A stretch of 7,093 nucleotides of DNA from an uncultured Acholeplasmatales bacterium (GCA_937877075.1 CALEGD010000119.1:1-7093), one strand, 5' to 3'. Shown: positions 1-6,100, numbered from the stretch's first letter. A program made the numbers and translations. Notes: a model not told the origin generated them from the letters alone.

Positions 1-53
1 CCCCGAGAACCGATGTTTATCAATATTAATAGCAAAAACATCGGTTCTCGGGG
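1..53. repeat. Perfect 18-bp inverted repeat (fold-back) at the left edge
   Basis: Bases 1-18 (CCCCGAGAACCGATGTTT) are the exact reverse complement of bases 36-53, separated by a 17-base spacer. Bases 36-53 encode the conserved MTPRTDVF stretch of the CorC-family gene that crosses this edge. Bases 1-18 then encode KHRFSG, which does not resemble the usual continuation of this family. This suggests that the inner arm is the genuine sequence and the outer arm is a copy folded back from it, for example a library or assembly artefact at a contig end. A real hairpin inside the gene is the alternative. Confidence 0.85.
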
Positions 54-732
54 TCATAATTTCATCGGCGTTTAAATCATCAAATTGGAAGATGCTTTCA
101 AGCATTTGTCTTTCATCTTCATTGATAAGCCCTTCAATATGACCGGTTATAATCAGTGATCTGATTTCATCCTCCGAGACCTTTTCTTCATCCGTTTGTT
201 TATCATTCCCGGTTATCCTAAACAAAAGATTTGTAGAGGCAGAAAGAAACTTTACAAAAGGATTAGTAATAACCATCACAAATCGGATAATTCGTGCTGA
301 TCTTAAAGCCACTTTCTCCGGGTTTTTTAAAGCAAGTTTTTTTGGATAAAGTTCCCCGAATATCAAATTGAAATAAGAAAGAATCAAGGTTACTAAAATC
401 ATCGCCACAGTATCACTAATCGTTATGCCAATCTTACTAAACAATTGTACTACATGAATAGAAAGCCTGGAACCCGCTGTCGCACTGGATAGAAATCCGG
501 CAAGTGTTATCGCTACCTGAATTGTAGAAAGGAACCTTGTCGGTTCCGATGTCATTTTTTTTAATATTTTTGCCCTTTTATCTCCACTTTCAAAAACCTT
601 TTTCAATCGGTTTTGATTAACCGATACCACGGCCATTTCTGCAGAAGCGAAAAAAGCATTGACAGCAATTAATACAATAATCAGTATTAAAATCAAGATT
701 ATCCCATAAGGGTCCGCGTCAGGATCGTCCAC
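1..732 (-). CDS. CNNM/CorC-family (HlyC/CorC, DUF21) membrane protein, N-terminal part, truncated at window edge
   Basis: The frame stays open for 244 codons to base 1; family members are usually about 430-450 residues, so the rest of the CBS pair and the CorC_HlyC domain lie outside. The start is GTG at 732-730, ten bases after AAAGGAG. The nearer ATG at 739 is out of frame and stops after six codons. The DUF21 membrane domain is clear: a first helix near residues 10-30 running into NAFFASAEMAVVS (25-37), a second near 68-88, a third near 105-125, then GELYPK (126-131). A linker (EDEIRSLI, 187-194) leads to EIMTPRTDVFAI (224-235), the usual entry to the first CBS domain. The family is linked to Mg2+/Co2+ transport or efflux and is often misnamed hemolysin. 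The last six residues come from the fold-back and may be false. It starts 36 bases after the dehydrogenase gene ends, so it is probably cotranscribed. The family call is firm; the transported ion is not known. Confidence 0.92.
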   Translation of the reverse strand, partial: MDDPDADPYGIILILILIIVLIAVNAFFASAEMAVVSVNQNRLKKVFESGDKRAKILKKMTSEPTRFLSTIQVAITLAGFLSSATAGSRLSIHVVQLFSKIGITISDTVAMILVTLILSYFNLIFGELYPKKLALKNPEKVALRSARIIRFVMVITNPFVKFLSASTNLLFRITGNDKQTDEEKVSEDEIRSLIITGHIEGLINEDERQMLESIFQFDDLNADEIMTPRTDVFAINIDKHRFSG

Positions 733-767
733 TTTTCATTTTCTCCTTTTATAGACTTTAATTATAT

Positions 768-1625
768 TTATTTATAATAATCAATTATTGCCTGAGTGCC
801 AAGGTCTTGATAACCGCGATCAGCCATTTCCTGGAACATATCGCGAACAGTTTTTAAAACTTGAAGATGAAGATCTTTGTTTTCTGATTCCTCAATGACC
901 AAGTTCATATCCTTAATAAAATGTTTAATAAAGAAACCGGGTTGCATATCTCCGTTTAAAGCCCGAGGAGCCATGTTTTTCATTTGCCAACTTCCGGCAC
1001 TGCCACTTGCCCATAGTTCTATCAAAGGTTTAGGGTCAAGGCCGTTAGCCTTTGCATAGGCAATAGATTCGGATACTGCAGAAATTGCTCCGGCAATAGC
1101 AATTTGATTAGCCAGTTTCGCATGTTGACCGGAACCCGGTCCACCGACATAGGCAATTGTTTTTCCCATTGCATCTAAGAGCGGTTTAATTTTTTGATAA
1201 ACTTCACGGTCACCTCCGACAAAAATGGTCAAAGTACCGTTTTTAGCTCCGAGATCACCGCCGGTTACAGGGCAATCGAGACTATATATATCTTTTTCTT
1301 TTGCTTTATCATAGATTTCTTTGGCTAATGTCGGACTTGAGGTTGTCATATCAATCAGAATTGTTTTCGGTTTGGAATTATTAATAATTTTATCATTATC
1401 AAAATAGACCTCTCTGACATCAGCAGGAAAACCGACTATGGTAATAATCACTTCCGAATTTAAAACTAGTTCTTTAATTGTTCCGTAAAATTCAAATCCT
1501 TCCGAAACAAGATCTTGAACTTTTTCCGGATTACGAGCATAAATCAAAACTTCATATCCACTCTTTTGAAGATTTCTCGCCATTGACTTACCCATAACAC
1601 CGAGACCAATAAAACCAATTTTCAT
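768..1625 (-). CDS. NAD(P)-dependent 3-hydroxyacid dehydrogenase, YkwC-like (3-hydroxyisobutyrate dehydrogenase family)
   Basis: 285 residues, the usual length for the beta-hydroxyacid dehydrogenase family, which oxidises 3-hydroxyacids such as 3-hydroxyisobutyrate or reduces the matching semialdehydes in the cytoplasm. The N-terminal Rossmann fold has GLGVMG (7-12) and, after the second strand, YARNPEK with Arg31, which hints at NADP(H) preference. The substrate motif is DCPVTGG (117-123), with Thr121 where Ser is usual. The catalytic-lysine motif is GSGQHAKLANQ (164-174) with Lys170 and Asn173. The all-helical C-terminal domain carries FIKDMNLVIEE (236-246). The order of motifs, including IVGFPADVREVYF (63-75), matches Bacillus YkwC as I remember it, but the true substrate is unknown. 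The start is ATG, eight bases after AAAGGAG. The gene lies 29 bases after tRNA-Pro with no clear promoter between, so cotranscription is likely. Confidence 0.95.
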   Translation of the reverse strand: MKIGFIGLGVMGKSMARNLQKSGYEVLIYARNPEKVQDLVSEGFEFYGTIKELVLNSEVIITIVGFPADVREVYFDNDKIINNSKPKTILIDMTTSSPTLAKEIYDKAKEKDIYSLDCPVTGGDLGAKNGTLTIFVGGDREVYQKIKPLLDAMGKTIAYVGGPGSGQHAKLANQIAIAGAISAVSESIAYAKANGLDPKPLIELWASGSAGSWQMKNMAPRALNGDMQPGFFIKHFIKDMNLVIEESENKDLHLQVLKTVRDMFQEMADRGYQDLGTQAIIDYYK

Positions 1626-1654
1626 CTAAGATGCTCCTTTACTCTAAATTAAAA

Positions 1655-1731
1655 TGGTCGGGACGACAAGATTCGAACTTGCGACCTTTTGAACCCCATT
1701 CAAACGCGCTACCAAACTGCGCCACGTCCCG
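1655..1731 (-). tRNA. tRNA-Pro, anticodon GGG
   Basis: A full cloverleaf of 77 bases can be drawn. The acceptor stem is CGGGACG (1731-1725) paired with CGTCCCG (1665-1659), then discriminator A (1658) and a genomically encoded CCA (1657-1655). The D stem is GCGC/GCGC, the anticodon stem TTTGA/TCAAA, and the T loop is TTCGAAT. The anticodon loop is ATGGGGT, giving anticodon GGG at 1697-1695 with G37, so it reads proline codons CCC and CCU. Positions 32 and 38 are A and U and could pair across the loop. It lies 19 bases after rpiA and 29 bases before the dehydrogenase, on the same strand, so it may be processed out of a mixed mRNA-tRNA transcript. Confidence 0.96.
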
Positions 1732-1734
1732 ATA

Positions 1735-1752
1735 AAACATCAAATGATGTTT
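1735..1752 (-). terminator. Short hairpin between rpiA and tRNA-Pro (weak terminator or processing hairpin)
   Basis: AAACATCA and TGATGTTT form a perfect 8-bp stem around two bases, overlapping the last two bases of the rpiA stop codon and ending three bases before the tRNA. The stem is AT-rich and only a short T run follows on the minus strand, so strong termination is doubtful. It could partly end the rpiA message or mark an RNA-processing point. The stem is certain; its role is inferred. Confidence 0.4.
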
Positions 1753-2425
1753 ATTTATTTTTATTAATAATGACTCTTGCTTCTTGATCAGAGCCGACAA
1801 TAATTAAATCACAGAGATTAAGAAATAACCCCGATTCAACAACACCAACAAGACCATCAAGAATTTCTTTTGTTTTTAAGATATTAAAGCCTTCACCTAA
1901 ATGGAGATCAACAATATAATTACCATTATCGGTCAGAAAGGCTTCCCCATGATTTAATCTTAATACCGGATTAAAGCCTAATGCTTCCAGCTTTTTTAAA
2001 AGCTGTTTATAACCATATCTGATAATTTCAACCGGAAGCGGAAACTTCCCGATTGTGGAAACAAGCTTACTGTCATCCATAATCCAGATAACTTTCTTGC
2101 TTAGGCTTGCGACAATCTTTTCTCTTAATAAGGCTCCGCCGCCGCCTTTAATAGCATTAAAGGCAAGATCAATTTCATCGACACCGTCAATGGCAAGGTC
2201 AATATGATCAACTTCATCTGGGCTAAATAAAGGAATATTTAAGTCGCGAGCGATTTTCAAAGTACTTTCCGATGTCGCTACACATTTTAAATTATATCCT
2301 TTGCCAACCAATTCTCCTACTTTTTGAATCAGGTAGTAAGCAGTTGACCCAGTACCAAGACCCAGTACCATATTATCTTTAATATATTCTGCGGCTTTAA
2401 GGGCTGCTTTTTCTTTTTTATTCAT
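1751..2425 (-). CDS. rpiA: Ribose-5-phosphate isomerase A
   Basis: 224 residues, close to the usual ~220 for RpiA. It interconverts ribose 5-phosphate and ribulose 5-phosphate in the non-oxidative pentose phosphate pathway, in the cytoplasm and probably as a dimer. The family motifs are all present: phosphate-binding GLGTGST (22-28), the SEST segment (52-55), DGVDEID (80-86) with Asp80 and Asp83, and KGGGGALLREK (93-103) with Lys93 and the catalytic base Glu102. These sit one residue before Asp81, Asp84, Lys94 and Glu103 of the E. coli enzyme. A DDSK segment (117-120) and a C-terminal CDLIIVGS strand complete the fold. The start is ATG, four bases after AGGAG, downstream of a good promoter at 2473-2501. 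It is the first gene of a unit running into tRNA-Pro and the dehydrogenase. No defects are seen. Confidence 0.97.
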   Translation of the reverse strand: MNKKEKAALKAAEYIKDNMVLGLGTGSTAYYLIQKVGELVGKGYNLKCVATSESTLKIARDLNIPLFSPDEVDHIDLAIDGVDEIDLAFNAIKGGGGALLREKIVASLSKKVIWIMDDSKLVSTIGKFPLPVEIIRYGYKQLLKKLEALGFNPVLRLNHGEAFLTDNGNYIVDLHLGEGFNILKTKEILDGLVGVVESGLFLNLCDLIIVGSDQEARVIINKNK

Positions 2426-2472
2426 TATTGCTCCTGAATCATTTTATCGATCATTACTTTCAAGTATATAAT

Positions 2473-2501
2473 ATTATAAACCAAAATGATATAAATTTCA
2501 A
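2473..2501 (-). promoter_or_regulatory. Sigma-A-type promoter for rpiA
   Basis: On the minus strand, TTGAAA (2501-2496) is followed after exactly 17 bases by a perfect TATAAT (2478-2473). The expected transcription start is near 2466, leaving a leader of about 40 bases that carries the AGGAG site of rpiA. This is the best promoter in the window and probably drives rpiA, tRNA-Pro and the downstream genes. Confidence 0.8.
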
Positions 2502-2545
2502 CTGAAAAATTTAAAACATATGAAATTTTATGGGCAGATTTCACA

Positions 2546-2573
2546 CTATCTTCATAATATGTATTGAAGATGG
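2546..2573. repeat. Inverted repeat directly before the small plus-strand frame
   Basis: CTATCTTCA (2546-2554) pairs with TGAAGATGG (2565-2573) over nine positions with one G-T wobble, around a 10-base spacer. The right arm touches the GTG start at 2574 and contains the only purine-rich bases that could act as its ribosome binding site, so folding would hide that start. The same arm sequence recurs as a dyad at 2908-2930. Its role, operator or translational hairpin, is inferred. Confidence 0.45.
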
Positions 2574-2822
2574 GTGATAATCATTTCAAAGCCGGAAAAT
2601 AAAATTAACTTAGAAGGTATGTTTTCAAAATTGAACGATTTATTAAGTGCAGAGCAAATTCAGAAACTGAATCGGCTCTTAATCTCGCTTGATAATTATT
2701 TAGGCAGAAAGGAGAGGGGTACAGAATTGAAAAAAGTGCCGATAAAAGAAACCGAGGAATGCCTCATCGTCGTACTCTTAGTCTTTCTCATCACTTATAT
2801 TGTATTCAAAAATTGTAGGTAA
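2574..2822 (+). CDS. Putative small membrane protein with C-terminal transmembrane helix (unrecognised)
   Basis: An 82-codon frame from GTG to TAA; I do not recognise it. Residues 16-46 are a likely amphipathic helix (MFSKLNDLLSAEQIQKL at the start), then a charged linker, then one strongly hydrophobic segment CLIVVLLVFLITYIVF (63-78) ending in KNCR. This is the layout of a tail-anchored or single-pass membrane protein. The start is uncertain. GTG 2574 has only a weak GAAGATGG before it; ATG 2619 has AGAAGG almost touching it; TTG 2727 follows the strongest purine-rich site here (AAAGGAGAGG) and would give a 31-residue membrane miniprotein. I see no clear promoter. The frame is convergent with the large gene and stops exactly where the shared terminator hairpin begins, which favours a real gene. 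Chance translation of spacer DNA is the alternative. Confidence 0.45.
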   Translation: MIIISKPENKINLEGMFSKLNDLLSAEQIQKLNRLLISLDNYLGRKERGTELKKVPIKETEECLIVVLLVFLITYIVFKNCR

Positions 2823-2852
2823 AAAAGCCGTCCTTGAAAAAGGTACGGCTTT
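2818..2852 (-). terminator. Rho-independent terminator of the large CvpA-like gene, possibly bidirectional
   Basis: AAAGCCGT-CCTT (2824-2835) pairs with AAGG-ACGGCTTT (2840-2852) with one bulged T at 2844 and a GAAA loop on the plus strand. On the minus strand the stem ends in a run of six T, the normal form of an intrinsic terminator for the gene ending at 2977. On the plus strand it starts two bases after the small frame's stop codon but has only a short T run, so it would be weaker in that direction. Confidence 0.75.
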
Positions 2853-2899
2853 CCGACATTTTAAAGAATACATTTGGGGGAGGGGATTAAAAAATGATG

Positions 2900-2939
2900 G
2901 TTTATTATTGAAGATAGCTGGTATCTTCAAGTTTATTAT
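2900..2939. repeat. 23-bp dyad flanked by 9-bp direct repeats
   Basis: TTGAAGATA (2908-2916) and TATCTTCAA (2922-2930) form a perfect 9-bp inverted repeat around GCTGG. It is bracketed by two copies of GTTTATTAT (2900-2908 and 2931-2939). No T run follows the stem on either strand, so it is not a normal terminator. The size resembles an operator for a dimeric regulator, or a tiny insertion with target duplication; AT-rich chance is also possible. It lies in the 154-base spacer between the small frame and the large gene, which otherwise holds only the terminator. Confidence 0.5.
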
Positions 2940-2976
2940 AACAGAAGAAAAATTACATGGCAAAGAATATGCTCTC

Positions 2977-5730
2977 TTAAGAACCAATTTCTTCAAAAAG
3001 AAGAAAAATTATCGTATCGGAAATAATTTTAGATTTAAGAATTTCCTCTAAGAGATTTTCATCCTGTTCATCAATAAATCCGTCGCCGTTTGTATCCTCA
3101 GTTCCATCACTGATTTTTATAAGTCTATCGCGATGTATCTCCGGATCATTTAAATCTATTCCGGTTTCACGATAAAGAATTTGTAGTCCCCGAATTAAAT
3201 TCCTAATTTCTCCTGCTCGATAATAGGGGGGCGGTCCATCAAGCCAATTTTCTTCATATATATCGATTATTAAGACTCCCTTCCCGGTATTAGGATCTCT
3301 CTCTATACTCTCTATTTTGTAAATTATCGTGTCTTTTAAAATTCTAGAAGCAATAATTTTCGATAAATCATCCTCTTCTTCATCCTTATACCCGGTTGTA
3401 ATATTTTTGATAATATTTAAGTCCAATTTTTTTAATCCGGATTCTTCATTCTTCGCAAGTATTAATTTTATACCGATGAAAAAATTCTTCATTTCTTCAT
3501 ACCAATTTGGGTCATCATCCTCCAAATTAACAGTTAGATAGGGTTTTATAACTTCCCCGTCTTCAACTTTTTCTTGACTTAGGTCATAAAGAAAGTTTTT
3601 CAAAGAACGAAAAATATTATCTGATGAAATAACCACTTCAAAATCATCTAAGCTCAAAGCGAAAATATCATCTTCACTAACAATTCCTTCTAAAATCTTT
3701 CCGGCTTTTAGAAGCTTTAGATAATCAGTTTCTACAAGATTTGATGTATCTTCATATAAAGCTAAGGAAAAAGGCAAATCAAAACGATCAAACATATTTT
3801 CTAAAATTGCATTTGTATTTAATACAAAAGTTTTTGATTCGGAAAAAGATTTTGCGAGAGAGGATAATTGTTTTTCATCAAGGTTTTTTAAGCTCTTTGT
3901 ATAAAGAAGCCCGCTTTCTACAAACTCCTTATATATTTCTAAAATCTTCATGAATTCCGCTTGTCCTTCACTTCCAGTCCAGGGCGCACCAGAGTCTATA
4001 TATTCAAAATCCTTTCCAAAAAATCTATTGATAAGATAATTAATGATTTGTTCAGTATTTAAGGAGACAAGAGAGGAAATCTCCTTTTTTGAAATGAAAC
4101 TTTCAGTATATTTTAAAACCTGATTTTGATATTTGATATTAGAATTAAAGATCCTTAATAATTCAAAAAAACATTTTAACTCTGCTTTTCCAGATTCACT
4201 CTGCCAATCAATATCTTCTGGAATTATAATTGATTCGATTGAAATACTTGATTTAGAATACATCAAAGGAAGAATTGCGTCTAGATTTCTAATCAAAATA
4301 TCCGAGGAAGTTAAATAATCAACTAATTTTGAAATGTTCTTATCCGTTAGAAATTTCGTCCAAACAAAATCTTCTTTAAAAAAACCATTATCATTTAAGA
4401 AACCAACAAAACAAAGAATATTTGTCAGTTCTGCTTCGTCAATTCTTTCAATTTTAAAAATAGTTAATTCGCGAGGAAGTTTAGATAAAATAATATTTTT
4501 TATTTCCTCAATATTTTTCGTGAATATTTTCGAGCTAAACAATAGTCTAAATAGTTCCGAAGTTTCTTCTTCATCATTTCTAAAATTTAGAGAGTAAATA
4601 TCATTATATCCTAAATCATAAAAAATTGTATATATTTCCCCAAGAAGAAAAATTTCTTCAGTCCAGACCACATAATCTATAATTATTTCTTTCGGAAAGA
4701 TTATATACTTATCGAGAAAGGGCAAAATATCATCAAATAAATAAAGTCCGATAACATTTAAAAAAGAACAATTACTTAAACTTTCAGTCATCCTTTTAAT
4801 AATCAAAGGATCTTGGTTAAGTAAATTATTTAAATCAATCGATAAAAAATCTTGATAAGCTTTACTTAGATGGGAAACTTCTTTTTGATATGAAATCTCT
4901 TCAATTTCTTTAATCTTATCTTCATCTAGAATGACATTTTTACTATTTAGATACATCTCTAAAATTATCGGACCAAGTATTTCTACACTTTCTAAATATT
5001 GCATCTTATCAAGAATAACTTCAGTCTTGATATCTTCCCTAAAAATTTCACTAATAGCTTTTATATCCTTCCGAAAGATAATATTTTTACCTTTATACCT
5101 CGTATTAAATAAACGATCAAAAACAAAATTACCACTGACTCTATTTGGAATTGAGGAACTATATTCCTTAATTAAATTATTTCCCTCTATTCCAATATCT
5201 GATACTACCTCAACTAATCCATGAAAAGGGGAAGAAAGAAAAAGAATAAAAAAGAAACTTTGAAGCAGTCCTAGTCCCATTCCAAAAAGACTGTCTTTGT
5301 GATGATTACTTACTTTTGGCTTTCTCTTTTTATATATTAAAAAAAACAGATCAGTAAGAGGGGTTAAGATTATCATCCAGAAAATATAAAAGAATATTCT
5401 TAAAACCCCTAATCCAATTTCTTTTATAAAATAATTTAAAAAATATGCTTCATCCAGATAGGGAGTAGTATCCGGAAAATAAATTGCAATCAAACTCTTA
5501 ATTAATCCCGGAATAGTCCTTAATCGTAGATTCATTACCCTGATATTAAAATTGGAATAATTTAGATTATAAAACCAGGAAGCAAAGAGATTCGATAGTA
5601 CAATACAAAAAAGAATCGTTCCCAAAAAGAAAATAAGACGCCAAATGCTTTTCCGAAATCCGGAAAAATAGCCACTGATTCCGCCTCCTAAAATTATAAA
5701 GAAAAAAACGATATTGATTAGAATTTGCAT
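2977..5730 (-). CDS. Large CvpA-like membrane-anchored helical repeat protein with a dockerin-type Ca-binding loop (novel architecture)
   Basis: About 917 residues; no named full-length family is recognised. Residues 1-175 resemble CvpA: helices near 3-23, 30-52, 107-132 and 147-174, with GYFSGFRKS after helix 1 and a Gly-rich DSLFGMGLGLLQS at helix 4. Positive loops R26/K27/R31 and KKRKPK (134-139) suggest that the rest faces outward, as in MarP. Residues ~240-917 are acidic, helical and cysteine-poor, with about nine degenerate repeats marked by an L..L..S.I....I..IL signature at Ser248, 319, 400, 476, 556, 632, 703, 795 and 900. The last repeat contains DTNGDGFIDEQD (879-890), matching a dockerin/EF-hand loop. 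The first in-frame ATG is at 5802 and would add 24 basic residues. I prefer ATG 5730 because it begins the first membrane helix, as in CvpA, and follows AGAGAGGATAAGGG. It is alone between its own promoter and terminator, so it is probably monocistronic. Function unknown; an envelope role is inferred. Confidence 0.85.
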   Translation of the reverse strand: MQILINIVFFFIILGGGISGYFSGFRKSIWRLIFFLGTILFCIVLSNLFASWFYNLNYSNFNIRVMNLRLRTIPGLIKSLIAIYFPDTTPYLDEAYFLNYFIKEIGLGVLRIFFYIFWMIILTPLTDLFFLIYKKRKPKVSNHHKDSLFGMGLGLLQSFFFILFLSSPFHGLVEVVSDIGIEGNNLIKEYSSSIPNRVSGNFVFDRLFNTRYKGKNIIFRKDIKAISEIFREDIKTEVILDKMQYLESVEILGPIILEMYLNSKNVILDEDKIKEIEEISYQKEVSHLSKAYQDFLSIDLNNLLNQDPLIIKRMTESLSNCSFLNVIGLYLFDDILPFLDKYIIFPKEIIIDYVVWTEEIFLLGEIYTIFYDLGYNDIYSLNFRNDEEETSELFRLLFSSKIFTKNIEEIKNIILSKLPRELTIFKIERIDEAELTNILCFVGFLNDNGFFKEDFVWTKFLTDKNISKLVDYLTSSDILIRNLDAILPLMYSKSSISIESIIIPEDIDWQSESGKAELKCFFELLRIFNSNIKYQNQVLKYTESFISKKEISSLVSLNTEQIINYLINRFFGKDFEYIDSGAPWTGSEGQAEFMKILEIYKEFVESGLLYTKSLKNLDEKQLSSLAKSFSESKTFVLNTNAILENMFDRFDLPFSLALYEDTSNLVETDYLKLLKAGKILEGIVSEDDIFALSLDDFEVVISSDNIFRSLKNFLYDLSQEKVEDGEVIKPYLTVNLEDDDPNWYEEMKNFFIGIKLILAKNEESGLKKLDLNIIKNITTGYKDEEEDDLSKIIASRILKDTIIYKIESIERDPNTGKGVLIIDIYEENWLDGPPPYYRAGEIRNLIRGLQILYRETGIDLNDPEIHRDRLIKISDGTEDTNGDGFIDEQDENLLEEILKSKIISDTIIFLLFEEIGS

Positions 5731-5865
5731 TAAGCCCTTATCCTCTCTATTAATTTTTATTCCTCTTTTAAACTTATTATGATTGCAAGTCCATCTAAAC
5801 ATTATTTATATTTCCTTATTTTCCCTCTTTCATACAACATACGTGGTTTAATGGTCTTTAACTTA

Positions 5866-5895
5866 ATTATAATACGACCTAAGATTGAGTATTAA
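5866..5895 (-). promoter_or_regulatory. Probable sigma-A-type promoter for the large CvpA-like gene
   Basis: On the minus strand a perfect TATAAT (5871-5866) is preceded, 18 bases upstream, by TTAATA (5895-5890), which matches TTGACA at four of six positions. Transcription would start near 5859, giving a leader of about 130 bases to the preferred ATG at 5730, or about 55 bases to the ATG at 5802. It is the best candidate in the gap, but the -35 box is only moderate. Confidence 0.45.
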
Positions 5896-6084
5896 AATTT
5901 CCATAATAGTAAGGTGACATGGAGATATTAATCTTACTGAAAAGAGTAGAGAAATCTGGTTTATTAAACATATCTCTTTATTAAAGAACTTCTTTTGACA
6001 TTCGGGGTATCAGAAGAAACAGCGGAACTTGATTATTGTAAGATGAACATATATTAAGCAATAAAACTATAATACAAATAAAAA

Positions 6085-6098
6085 TGCTTTTAAAAGCA
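6085..6098 (-). terminator. Second, weak terminator-like palindrome after the aldehyde dehydrogenase
   Basis: TGCTTTTAAAAGCA is a perfect 14-base palindrome just beyond the main terminator. On the minus strand it is followed by TTTTTATTT, so it may act as a back-up terminator, although with no free loop its folded form would be weak. Confidence 0.3.
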
Positions 6099-6100
6099 AA

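Noticed and set aside
1655..1731. tRNA 3' end as an integration (att) site for a mobile element
   Set aside because: No integrase gene and no duplicated tRNA 3' end was found; the gene sits in a tight same-strand cluster.
768..2425. A dedicated metabolic pathway joining the isomerase, hydroxyacid dehydrogenase and aldehyde dehydrogenase
   Set aside because: The aldehyde dehydrogenase has its own terminator and is separated by the large gene, and the enzymes share no evident substrates; proximity alone is not enough.
2778..3051. Overlapping open frames on both strands across the spacer (minus 2778-2996, plus 2800-3051)
   Set aside because: Both run through the terminator hairpin, overlap the ends of better-supported genes, lack ribosome binding sites and have low-complexity composition.
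3329..5224. Several 60-97-codon plus-strand frames within the large minus-strand gene
   Set aside because: They are antisense shadows in AT-rich coding DNA, with Ser/Phe/Ile/Lys-rich translations and no start signals.
5919..5984. A 21-codon plus-strand frame MEILILLKRVEKSGLLNISLY with AAGGTG just before the ATG
   Set aside because: It is very short, the ribosome site is too close to the start, and there is no promoter or downstream partner; chance is likelier.
5995..6054. TTGACA at 5995-6000 as a plus-strand promoter
   Set aside because: No acceptable -10 box lies 16-18 bases downstream, and no plus-strand gene follows; it would point at the end of the aldehyde dehydrogenase gene.
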